Notes: generated by a model from the sequence alone, not told the origin. Shown: positions 1-7,191, numbered from the stretch's first letter. The stretch is DNA of 64,000 nucleotides from Flavobacteriaceae bacterium (GCA_014238425.1 JABABD010000029.1:248001-312000), one strand, 5' to 3'. Made by a program: numbers and translations.

Positions 1-1220
1 CTAAATCCAGAGGACCAAGTTTGAGTATTTGTAAAAAGAGGTGAGCCTGAAGAAGGGTTTACTTGTGCAAGGGACACTTGAGTTCCATTTTTAAAACCAA
101 TAATATCCATTCGGCCATCTCCATTTACTTCAGCCATGGTCACTGGAAAACTTGACAAATTATTCCATCCCGAATTCGGTGTGAAGGCATTAGTTAAGGC
201 TGTTTGAGTCGCAGCAAAATTATTAGCACCTTTTTGATATTTAAAGATTGTTTTGGGAAGACTACTAGCCGTCGCAATTTCTTGAATACTTTCAATTTTA
301 CTGCGGTCAACTGGCGAAGTCTGGGCTTGATATTCGAGCTTATACTGTCTCACTAATTGATTGTCTATATACGTTTTGATAGCAGTCAATCTAGCTCCTG
401 ACCTAATTAAATAACCGCCAATATATTTGTCTTGAACATCTGCCCTTGATTCATATTCAAATTTCACATATCTGTTTGCTGATATATTGCCATTACTAGT
501 ATAAGCAATTTCTAAAGGGTAATAGTTTCCTGGACAGGAAATAGGTTTGTTAGTATTAATATCAATGGGATTGGAGATATACTTGTATTCTATAATATTT
601 CCGTTTAAATCGGTTAATTTGTTTATCGCCCAAAGACGCACATCCTTCTGACCTGTTGCTAGTATTTTACTGTCTACAGTTCCACCATATTCACGAATTT
701 TCCCTTTTTTACTTGTTACTACGAAACTATTTGGCCCTGACCCACTTTGTCCGTTAGAAATGATTTTAGCCCAAGATTCTATTTCTGTATGGTATTCTGT
801 TTGATCGGCACCATAGGTACCCTTAATACTTATTAATCTTGATCCACCTTTTGTAAATCTATCTTTTGAATTATAACTAACTCCACCTGTAAAACCATCT
901 ATTGCCATTATTGCTCCAACTCTGTTAATTGTTGATAGGCCACCAATATTCCACCCCATTCCCAATTTACCATTCTCTCCTTGACTAGAATATGATAGCA
1001 CCAATTTTGGACTTACTCCATCAATTCCAGGAGGCACTTTAATCGGGATTGACAGATTAGCACCTCCATTTTTGCCGACATTAACTTTAACATTTGTCGC
1101 CCCAATTAATTGTTTGGTGGAAGTAATGGTAGTGTCATTTTCTATATTCGTTTCTACATAATGACATGCTGCTAAAAGCAATATTAAGAAAAGCGAAATG
1201 ATTTGTTTTTGATTTACCAT
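1..1220 (-). CDS. SpvB/Tc-toxin-like lipoprotein, N-terminal part (3' end outside window)
   Basis: The reading frame is open from an ATG at 1218-1220 to the window edge, giving about 406 residues with no stop. The N-terminus is a lipoprotein signal (hydrophobic run ending LLLLAACH). From about residue 45 the protein matches the N-terminal SpvB / TcdB domain of insecticidal-toxin and Rhs-like proteins: IPIKVPPGIDGVSPKLVLSY followed by SSQGENGKLGMGWNIGGLS. Near the window edge there is an FG-GAP/VCBS-type motif (MAEVNGDGRMDIIGF). Such proteins usually continue for more than 1000 residues into Rhs/YD repeats and a variable C-terminal domain. It is the last visible gene of the minus-strand run that starts at 5425, 76 bp after the 98-aa peptide gene. 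Whether it belongs functionally with the peptide-modification genes is unknown. Confidence 0.85.
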   Translation of the reverse strand, partial: MVNQKQIISLFLILLLAACHYVETNIENDTTITSTKQLIGATNVKVNVGKNGGANLSIPIKVPPGIDGVSPKLVLSYSSQGENGKLGMGWNIGGLSTINRVGAIMAIDGFTGGVSYNSKDRFTKGGSRLISIKGTYGADQTEYHTEIESWAKIISNGQSGSGPNSFVVTSKKGKIREYGGTVDSKILATGQKDVRLWAINKLTDLNGNIIEYKYISNPIDINTNKPISCPGNYYPLEIAYTSNGNISANRYVKFEYESRADVQDKYIGGYLIRSGARLTAIKTYIDNQLVRQYKLEYQAQTSPVDRSKIESIQEIATASSLPKTIFKYQKGANNFAATQTALTNAFTPNSGWNNLSSFPVTMAEVNGDGRMDIIGFKNGTQVSLAQVNPSSGSPLFTNTQTWSSGF

Positions 1221-1296
1221 TGCAGTTGATTTTATGGTTGGTTGATAAGTGATGCAGTGCCGATTTATGGCGACACTGCATTTGCAAAGAATTCAA

Positions 1297-1593
1297 TTAA
1301 AGGCCATTGCAGTTAACATAGTAGTAGCAGTCATTCACATTATTTGTGCCACAGGTATCAGGAAAATGCTCCCCTATGATTCTGTCGTAGTAAGCGTTTT
1401 TGCTTCCGCGGCATGGATGGCAGCCGGTTGGGTAGGAGTAACAGCATCCTATAGCATTATGAAGTTTAGCTGTGGTGCCATTAGGAAGTGTAACATTAAG
1501 ATCTCCATCTGGACAATCGGAAGGTGAAATTTTAGAATAGTTTGTCGAAATGCCGAATTTGCTTAACGGTTTACTTGGATTTTGAAGTTTCAT
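1297..1593 (-). CDS. 98-aa Cys- and Tyr-rich small protein, candidate peptide substrate
   Basis: I do not recognise a family. The protein has eight cysteines (residues 27, 50, 51, 58, 61, 81, 89, 95) and eight tyrosines, all but one in the C-terminal half, including a YYY run next to the last two cysteines. The first 25 residues are polar and Cys-free, with no secretion signal, like a leader followed by a modified or disulfide-rich core. It starts 31 bp after the stop of the PatG-C-domain gene and is followed by the SpvB-like gene, so it is probably co-transcribed with both. Its position and composition make it a candidate substrate of the neighbouring protease and prenyltransferase genes. 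It could instead be a partner of the SpvB-like protein. No catalytic motif is visible. Confidence 0.65.
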   Translation of the reverse strand: MKLQNPSKPLSKFGISTNYSKISPSDCPDGDLNVTLPNGTTAKLHNAIGCCYSYPTGCHPCRGSKNAYYDRIIGEHFPDTCGTNNVNDCYYYVNCNGL

Positions 1594-1624
1594 AATTAAA
1601 ATATTTTAAGGTTTGTATTAATGT

Positions 1625-3484
1625 TTAGTAAATTGACCAGTGTCTTATATCCCCAATTGTGGTTGGAACAGGTTCTGTAGTATCTATGGTAAATCCATAT
1701 ACTTTACGAGCTTCTTCCAAGCGTTTCGAAGGATTAAAAAAGACAACTTCGACATCCCATAAATCTCTGTCAGGGCGCACAAATTTGCTTTTCTCTACTG
1801 AAATGTCTGATAGTTGTAGATTGCTTTTTAAAGCTTCTTCAAAAATCTTTGACATTTGGAAAAGATTGGTTGCAGAGTAGTTTAATGCTCTTTCTGCTGA
1901 GCTTCTTCCCATGTTCTGAAGTTCAAAATAGATACGAGATAGGAAGTCATTTAACTGGTTTGCATGTTTCGAATTCCCTTTAACTTTTACAGATTCTAAT
2001 AAAGCCTTTGTATTCCAAGATGCCATACCTCTTAAAACAGGAGTTACAGTAGGTACTTCTTGACCAGACAGAAGCGTTGTTTTTCCATCTATAGTTCCAG
2101 GTATGGCTATTCTTTCAGTATGACTGCCAGTTTTATGTAAATCAATAAAGAAATCGATGAGCATTTCATAACCTTCTTTTGCAAATGGCCCTCGAGGTTT
2201 AATTGCATAAATTGGCACGTCATTTATCAATAACACCCATGCTAACTCTGCAGCGATATAAGGATGCTTCTTCATGTGTTCAATGATGGCTTTTAAGCTT
2301 AATTCTTTGCCTAAATGATGCGTAAATGAGTCCTTATTTGAGTCTGATAAAAAATCAAAATGAAGATGACCTATGGCATACACCGATTCGCCATCATGTT
2401 GCTCTTTGGAATGACAGGAGCAGGATGAAGGTTTTATAGATTGTTCATTATTGTCTTCTTCCTGACGATTTACTTCTTTCTCAACAATAATTGTCGGTTG
2501 CTCATATCTGTTATCATCGGTGTTTTGAACAACGACATTTGAATTAGCTGAAATGTCTGTTTGAATAGATTTTGTTACTTGTTCATTTTCCATATTTTTC
2601 CTAGTTTTTATGAGGTCTAAAATTGAATTTTGCACGATGTTAGGTGTCAATTTTGCCTTCAGTTGATTAATAATTGGTTCATAAAAAGTAGGTTGTTTGG
2701 GATGTCCTATATAAAAAGTAACAAATGGGCTTCCTTTATTATCACATCCCGCTCCTAAATGTTCTATAATTGCGCCATGATCTAAATCAAAATTCCATTT
2801 TTCAAATTCTTTGTAGGGTATTCCAAGTTCATTACAAATTACTTGAATGTCTATAAGGCAATGGGCAACTTGTATGGGCTTATTTTCCACCAAACTGAAG
2901 TCTACAGATCTCCTGTAGCTCTCTTCTTCACTAACATTTAGGTAATTAGATGTAAAATCACAACGTTCAATAATTGAACGACATGCGTTTAATAACTTTT
3001 TTTCATCATTTTTGTTTACTGTCTTTGTTGTTGAAAAAACGTCTTCCAACTGCCCAATTGCGATTTCAGCTTTAATTTTTTCATGCCATTCATAAAGGTA
3101 TATCTTATGATCTTTTTGGTTGGGTGCCCAGCCGACAGCATAGGCCGTATCTTCTTTCTTCTTTTCATGTAATTCAGAAAACCCAAAATATAGTTTATAG
3201 GAAATTTGATTGTCAATTTCTGTAGCACCTAAAAAGGTTATCTCTTTGTTAGAGAATCTATTTTGAATGATTTCTGAAATGGAATTTGGAGCTTTCAAAT
3301 TTTCCAGTAGCACTTCTATTTTTATCTTAATTTTCTTTCTTCCTTCTTCGCCAAATTGTAAAAAATATCTGTTTCTTTGAATGCTCGAATCAATAAATTT
3401 GTAACTGGTTGAAACCTTCACATCTCCGTCCGTCAATTGGTGTCCAATCGTATATGCATTAAGAAATAGGACTTTACTTTCCAT
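1625..3484 (-). CDS. PatG C-terminal-domain protein with N-terminal domain of uncertain type (possible PatF-like prenyltransferase)
   Basis: This 619-aa protein has two parts. Residues about 366-619 match the C-terminal domain of cyanobactin maturation protease PatG: YAIGHLHFDF, VPIYAIKPRGPFAKEGYE, RIAIPG, LLSGQEVP, LRGMASWN, NMGRSSAERALNYSATN, and FVRPDRDLWDVEVVFFNP close to the end. In cyanobacteria this domain sits on the protease polypeptide; here it is separate, and the S8 protease is encoded two genes upstream. Residues about 295-365 are a polar Glu/Gln/Asn linker with a CSC motif at 355-357. Residues 1-290 are not confidently assigned. The stretch 190-262 has a spacing of hydrophobic and His/Asp residues reminiscent of LynF/TruF/PatF peptide prenyltransferases, which is a weak inference. 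The start overlaps the end of the UppS-like gene by 11 bp, so translation is probably coupled. Confidence 0.8.
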   Translation of the reverse strand: MESKVLFLNAYTIGHQLTDGDVKVSTSYKFIDSSIQRNRYFLQFGEEGRKKIKIKIEVLLENLKAPNSISEIIQNRFSNKEITFLGATEIDNQISYKLYFGFSELHEKKKEDTAYAVGWAPNQKDHKIYLYEWHEKIKAEIAIGQLEDVFSTTKTVNKNDEKKLLNACRSIIERCDFTSNYLNVSEEESYRRSVDFSLVENKPIQVAHCLIDIQVICNELGIPYKEFEKWNFDLDHGAIIEHLGAGCDNKGSPFVTFYIGHPKQPTFYEPIINQLKAKLTPNIVQNSILDLIKTRKNMENEQVTKSIQTDISANSNVVVQNTDDNRYEQPTIIVEKEVNRQEEDNNEQSIKPSSCSCHSKEQHDGESVYAIGHLHFDFLSDSNKDSFTHHLGKELSLKAIIEHMKKHPYIAAELAWVLLINDVPIYAIKPRGPFAKEGYEMLIDFFIDLHKTGSHTERIAIPGTIDGKTTLLSGQEVPTVTPVLRGMASWNTKALLESVKVKGNSKHANQLNDFLSRIYFELQNMGRSSAERALNYSATNLFQMSKIFEEALKSNLQLSDISVEKSKFVRPDRDLWDVEVVFFNPSKRLEEARKVYGFTIDTTEPVPTTIGDIRHWSIY

Positions 3485-4154
3485 ATCGTCTGTTTATTTG
3501 TGAAAAGGAATGGATGGTATTTAATACATCAGGAATACATAAATCCGGAAAATATTTTTTAATAAAAAACCACTCTGAATAAACGGATTGCAGAGGCATA
3601 AATCCAGACACTCTTTGTTCTCCAGAGGTTCTGATAATAAGATCGGGATTTGGGAAAGGTTGTCCAGCTGTATCTAAATGTTCTTGTAAATTAAAATAGG
3701 AGCTCCGATTCTTAATAAATGACATCATTGCTTTTGTGGCCCTATTAATCTCATCTAATCCTCCATAATCTAAGGCGAAATTGAAGATTAATCTGTTGTT
3801 ATATTTAGTAGATTGCTCAATCTCCAGGACCTTAGATAACAAATCCGTTGGAATTCTATCTTTTCTTCCTAAATGGACAATTCTTAACTGGTAGGTTTCA
3901 GCCATTTCATGAACTATTTTTAAGAATTTATAGTAGATAGTCATTAAATTTTGTACCTCAATGTTTGATCTATTCCAATTTTCTGTAGAAAACAACCATA
4001 GTGTCGTTGTGCGTATTCCTTCTTTCCAAAGTGCTTCCAATATCGCAGGAGCAACTCCTAGAAATGCACGGTTATGACCATCATAAGTTGTCAATCCATT
4101 TGTGTTGGCCCATCTGCGATTACCATCAGGTATAATTGCTATATGATTGACCAA
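3474..4154 (-). CDS. Divergent cis-prenyltransferase (UppS/isoprenyl transferase family) in the peptide cluster
   Basis: The family joins isopentenyl diphosphate units onto an allylic diphosphate to make cis-polyprenyl diphosphates. The fold signatures are present: HIAIIPDGNRRWA near the N-terminus (metal-binding Asp10), GH at 26-27, LWLFSTENWNRS, IIRTSGEQRVSGF, YSEW and the terminal INRRYG. It differs from housekeeping bacterial UppS in three visible ways: IPDGNRR instead of IMDGNGR, Thr at the position of E. coli Arg39, and GFMPLQ instead of the usual NFLLWQ. That suggests a specialised paralogue, perhaps making a short or unusual prenyl donor. The start is uncertain. TTG at 4154 is used here, but the open frame extends upstream with no ATG, and IEQITPSDVNRLVNHIA looks like a natural family N-terminus. 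It lies 106 bp after the protease gene. Confidence 0.85.
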   Translation of the reverse strand: MVNHIAIIPDGNRRWANTNGLTTYDGHNRAFLGVAPAILEALWKEGIRTTTLWLFSTENWNRSNIEVQNLMTIYYKFLKIVHEMAETYQLRIVHLGRKDRIPTDLLSKVLEIEQSTKYNNRLIFNFALDYGGLDEINRATKAMMSFIKNRSSYFNLQEHLDTAGQPFPNPDLIIRTSGEQRVSGFMPLQSVYSEWFFIKKYFPDLCIPDVLNTIHSFSQINRRYGK

Positions 4155-4260
4155 TCGATTTACATCGGAAGGTGTAATTTGTTCTATATGTAGAGCTTTT
4201 GTAGAAATTACTTGTTTATTTATATTATTACTTAAACTACTTTATTCAATGCTATGTCGG

Positions 4261-5253
4261 TTAACTCAATATTTTATTTAATTCTGCTAGCGGTTTATTG
4301 TTTGCGTCCATTTGCTCTTTAGCGGCATTATTTATGTCTTTGAATAAATCTTTTTCTAATTTTAATAATTTTGCTGTACGCCCTATATCTAATATTCCTT
4401 TTAAATATTTATCACAATAATCTTTATTGATATTACACGGCAGGGAAGAGGCTACTATTGCATTTTTTGCAGAAACACCATCTTTAGGAAAGCCTAATTT
4501 TATTTGCCATGAAAGTAAAAGGGCTATGATTCCAGATACTATAGGTGTTGCCACAGATGTTGAACAAGATTCATTGTAAGACCCATCTAAACCTGCGGTT
4601 GTTAATGTTGAGAACGGAAGTAAAACACCCTCACTTTTATAGAGCTCGCCATAATTACTGAATTCGAAAGGCATACCGTTCTCCTCTATAGCTCCAATAG
4701 CCAACACATAAGGCATACTTGCTGGAATTTGACTGCAACTACAGCCATTATTGCCAACCGCCGCAACTACAATGATACCGATGTCATTGCAATGTTCTAT
4801 GGCATTCTGAAGCTTTAAACTTGATTTATTTATAGGAGTAATTTCTCCAGCACTAATATTAATTATGTTGACTCCTTCTTTAATTGCTAAAGAGATAGCA
4901 TCTGCCAGTCGATCTTGACTACAAGGTTCACCTTTCTTCTTATACAATGGGATCACTACTCCAGATACATCTGGACAGATGCCTTTAACGCGTCCGCTAT
5001 GTTGACCAAATATTAAGCTTGTGACAGCAGTACCATGATGCGATAAAGAATGGTCGAACGTTGTCTCATCATATAAATAAGACAAAGTTAGATTGGCTGT
5101 TTTTAAAGACGGATGTTCTAAATCAGCCTTGCCATCCAATATGGCGATTTTTATAATAGGATTACCAGTTGATTTAGTCCATAAATAATGGATATCATTC
5201 CATAGTTTGCTTTTGGTTTTCAATTTGCTTGTTTTTTGTACTAAAAAGAACAT
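4261..5253 (-). CDS. PatA/PatG-type subtilisin-like serine protease (S8 family)
   Basis: This 330-aa subtilase has the cyanobactin maturation protease layout. The triad is Asp40 (IAILDG), His73 (SHHGTAV) and Ser233 (STSVATPIVSG), with oxyanion Asn in AAVGNNGC around 168. Family-specific stretches are IFGQHSGRVKGICPD, IIPLY/VVIPLY-type strand, INISAGEIT, GCSCSQIPASMPYVLAIGAI and SSLPCNINKDYCDKYLKGIL. PatA removes precursor leaders; PatG cleaves after the core and macrocyclises. Which activity applies here cannot be read from the sequence. No signal peptide is visible, so it probably acts in the cytoplasm. Its ATG lies 59 bp inside the preceding small ORF, suggesting coupled translation. The domain usually fused behind PatG protease is encoded separately at 1625-3484. 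Confidence 0.92.
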   Translation of the reverse strand: MFFLVQKTSKLKTKSKLWNDIHYLWTKSTGNPIIKIAILDGKADLEHPSLKTANLTLSYLYDETTFDHSLSHHGTAVTSLIFGQHSGRVKGICPDVSGVVIPLYKKKGEPCSQDRLADAISLAIKEGVNIINISAGEITPINKSSLKLQNAIEHCNDIGIIVVAAVGNNGCSCSQIPASMPYVLAIGAIEENGMPFEFSNYGELYKSEGVLLPFSTLTTAGLDGSYNESCSTSVATPIVSGIIALLLSWQIKLGFPKDGVSAKNAIVASSLPCNINKDYCDKYLKGILDIGRTAKLLKLEKDLFKDINNAAKEQMDANNKPLAELNKILS

Positions 5254-5425
5254 TTAAATACGGGTCCTTATTGGCAGCAGTGATATGACGTGTGATTGTG
5301 TGACTATAATTATTCGGAAATAAGATGGGGTGAAAAGAGTCGCCTATGTTTAATGCGGCATTACCTTCTGTGGCGAGAGTTTGGGCCAGAGCCTTAGTGA
5401 TGTTTTTTATTGATTTTTTGGTCAT
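5195..5425 (-). CDS. 76-aa small peptide, first gene of the cluster and candidate precursor
   Basis: The ATG at 5425 gives 76 residues; a GTG at 5452 would add nine. The first 27 residues (basic start, then ALAQTLATEGNAALNIGD) look helical and leader-like. They are followed by a Ser/Thr/His/Tyr/Pro-containing part (SFHPILFPNNY, SHTITRHITAANKDPY). There is no cysteine, secretion signal or recognised domain. The gene is first behind the cluster's probable promoter, and its last 19 codons overlap the protease start. Precursor genes are often found in exactly this place, but I see no classical cyanobactin recognition sequence. It could be an unrelated small regulator. Confidence 0.55.
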   Translation of the reverse strand: MTKKSIKNITKALAQTLATEGNAALNIGDSFHPILFPNNYSHTITRHITAANKDPYLNVLFSTKNKQIENQKQTME

Positions 5426-5526
5426 ACTTAAAACTTTCAAAAACAATTTCACTGCAAAAGTTATTACAGTAACATTATTTTTTAATAATCAATAAAAACA
5501 AATAAATGTTTTAAGTATGTGCTAAA

Positions 5527-5556
5527 GAAAATTATTGGAATACACCAAGTTACAAA
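5527..5556 (-). promoter_or_regulatory. Candidate Bacteroidota promoter of the peptide-modification cluster
   Basis: Read on the minus strand, TTTG (5553-5556) is followed after 18 nt by TAATTTTC (5527-5534), one base from the TAnnTTTG consensus. The spacing is slightly shorter than the usual 19-21 nt. A transcript from here would carry a leader of about 100 nt before the first small ORF. The ssb terminator lies just upstream, so the cluster needs a promoter in this interval. Confidence 0.4.
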
Positions 5557-5591
5557 TTGTTTTCATGCCGTCCAAAAAATAATTTATCTCA

Positions 5592-5621
5592 TTAAAAAAG
5601 CCTCTGCGATTACAGAGGCTT
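5592..5621 (-). terminator. Terminator downstream of ssb
   Basis: A 9-bp perfect stem (AAGCCTCTG, 6-nt loop, CAGAGGCTT) is followed on the minus strand by a run of six T. It ends the ssb transcript and separates it from the peptide cluster. Confidence 0.85.
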
Positions 5622-5650
5622 AAATATATAATTGATAATTAGGTGTTATT

Positions 5651-5986
5651 TTATTTCCCACCTAACATCAAAAGCTCATTACACACTATTTCCGTTATAT
5701 AGCGTTTTTCTCCTTCTTTGTTATCGTAGCTACGAGTAGTCAGCTTACCTTCAATGGCAACTTCTTTACCTTTAGCTAAGTATTTCTCAACAATACCCGC
5801 AGTTTTCCCCCAAGCTACTATATTGTGCCATTGGGTGTCCGTTACCTTTTCTCCTTGAGCGTTTTTGTAGCTTTCATTGGTAGCAATTGAGAATTTTGCT
5901 AATGTTTTGCCACTTTCTAGATTAATGATTTCAGGGTCGTTTCCTAAATTACCAATCAACTGTACTTTGTTTTTTAATGCGTTCAT
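5651..5986 (-). CDS. ssb: Single-stranded DNA-binding protein, short form
   Basis: The 111-aa protein is a single OB-fold of the SSB family: VQLIGNLGNDPEI, LAKFSIATNE, TQWHNIVAWGKTA, YLAKGKEVAIEGKLTTRSY and a final strand ending in LLMLGGK. It binds single-stranded DNA in replication, repair or recombination. It is shorter than housekeeping SSBs (150-180 aa) and has no acidic C-terminal tail ending in Pro-Phe, the part that recruits partner proteins. It may therefore be an accessory SSB, with the main one elsewhere in the genome. It is transcribed alone, between a divergent operon at 6152 and its own terminator. Confidence 0.93.
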   Translation of the reverse strand: MNALKNKVQLIGNLGNDPEIINLESGKTLAKFSIATNESYKNAQGEKVTDTQWHNIVAWGKTAGIVEKYLAKGKEVAIEGKLTTRSYDNKEGEKRYITEIVCNELLMLGGK

Positions 5987-6097
5987 AATACTAAATTTTA
6001 TAGATTAAACAGTTAATACTATTGAACCACTTTGATTCAACACTACAAAGGTGCGATTGGATGTAAATTATAATCGGTTGATAAGTATTTAATTTCG

Positions 6098-6127
6098 TTT
6101 GTAAACATTTGTAGTCATTTGTAAACG
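6098..6127. repeat. Three tandem 10-bp TTTGTAnnCr repeats in a divergent promoter region
   Basis: The units TTTGTAAACA (6098-6107), TTTGTAGTCA (6108-6117) and TTTGTAAACG (6118-6127) follow each other without a gap, so TTTGTA recurs once per helical turn on the same face. They lie between the divergently transcribed ssb and DinB genes, 24 bp before the DinB start codon. A regulatory site is an inference. Confidence 0.5.
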
Positions 6128-6151
6128 AATAATTTGTATATTGCTATCGCA

Positions 6152-6676
6152 ATGAAATTTAGTATTGATACGGCTTTAGAGGTTTTGGAACGCAGTCCAG
6201 TTGTTTTGGATGCATTACTATCAAATTTATCTGATGAATGGATTTATAGTAATGAAGGAGATAACACTTGGAGCCCTTTCGACGTGATTGGACATTTGAT
6301 CCATGGAGAAAAAGCAGATTGGGTAGAAAGGCTAAATATCATTTATAGAGACGGAAAAAACAAAACTTTCGAACCTTTTGATCGCTTTGCTCAATTTGAA
6401 GATTGCAAAGGAAAGTCAATGAGTCAATTATTGAATGAATTTAAAACACTTCGGCAGCAAAATATAACGTATTTAAAGACATTGAATTTAACAGATAAAG
6501 ACTTTAATCTAAAGGCCGCACACCCATCCTTAGGTGAAGTTTCTTTAATGCAATTGCTTGCAACATGGGTGACTCATGATCTTGGGCATATTGCTCAAAT
6601 TTCAAGAGTTATGGCCAAGCAATATAAAGATGAGGTTGGTCCTTGGAGAGAATATATTTCAGTACTCAATAGATAA
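6152..6676 (+). CDS. DinB family protein
   Basis: This 174-aa protein has the DinB four-helix-bundle pattern, with metal-ligand histidines in DVIGHLIHGE and THDLGHIAQISRV. Members are putative metal-dependent enzymes of the DinB/YfiT superfamily. Some are thiol S-transferases or damage-inducible proteins, and the substrate here is unknown. The start is taken at ATG 6152; an upstream TTG at 6134 would only add an unlikely six-residue extension. It heads a tight operon in which the next gene begins 8 bp after its stop. Confidence 0.88.
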   Translation: MKFSIDTALEVLERSPVVLDALLSNLSDEWIYSNEGDNTWSPFDVIGHLIHGEKADWVERLNIIYRDGKNKTFEPFDRFAQFEDCKGKSMSQLLNEFKTLRQQNITYLKTLNLTDKDFNLKAAHPSLGEVSLMQLLATWVTHDLGHIAQISRVMAKQYKDEVGPWREYISVLNR

Positions 6677-6684
6677 ATAATAGT

Positions 6685-7191
6685 ATGGAGCGTCTTATTT
6701 TTGTTTTTGTCCTTTTGTGTTCGATAAATTGCAAAGCACAAGAAAAGATTCAAAACACATTGTCGTTTACAAAAAACATGACATCACCAAAAGCTAATTT
6801 ATCTGATGTGTCTTGGATTGAAGGGCATTGGAAAGGGGAAGCTTTTGGAGGAGTTACAGAAGAGATATGGAGTCCTCCTTTGGGAGATTCTATGATGTTT
6901 GTTTTTAAATTGGTCGCGGATGACGCCGTTCAGTTTTATGAGGTAGGCGGTATTAGGCAAACAGACGAAACGCTGATATTTCAATTAAAACATTTCGGCA
7001 ATGATTTTAAGGGTTGGGAAGAGAAAGATGAAACAGTGGATGCCAAGCTTATTAAGATAGAGAAGAATAGGGTGTATTTTGACGATTTTACTTTTGAAAG
7101 AGTTAGTGATAATCAATTAAATATCTATGTGGTCATTTCAGAGAAAGGCAAAGAAGAAGAAATCAAATTCAATTATAAAAGATATAAATGA
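6685..7191 (+). CDS. DUF6265 family secreted protein
   Basis: The 168-aa protein starts with a short export signal (LIFVFVLLCSINCKAQ, possibly a lipobox at Cys16). It then carries the DUF6265 signature WIEGHWKGEAFGGVTEEIWS, followed by PPLGDSMMFVFKLV and alternating beta strands. The family has a small beta-barrel appearance and no established function. It lies between DinB and a GNAT acetyltransferase and overlaps the latter by 4 bp (ATGA), so the genes are co-translated. Confidence 0.85.
   Translation: MERLIFVFVLLCSINCKAQEKIQNTLSFTKNMTSPKANLSDVSWIEGHWKGEAFGGVTEEIWSPPLGDSMMFVFKLVADDAVQFYEVGGIRQTDETLIFQLKHFGNDFKGWEEKDETVDAKLIKIEKNRVYFDDFTFERVSDNQLNIYVVISEKGKEEEIKFNYKRYK

Noticed and set aside
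1249-1527. Plus-strand ORF of 92 codons opposite the Cys-rich peptide gene
   Set aside because: It is antisense to the 98-aa gene, has a hydrophobic, unrecognised translation and no promoter. The minus-strand reading has better start placement in the operon.
5426-5452. Extension of the small peptide to GTG 5452
   Set aside because: It would add nine hydrophobic residues before the ATG at 5425; the ATG gives a more typical basic start.
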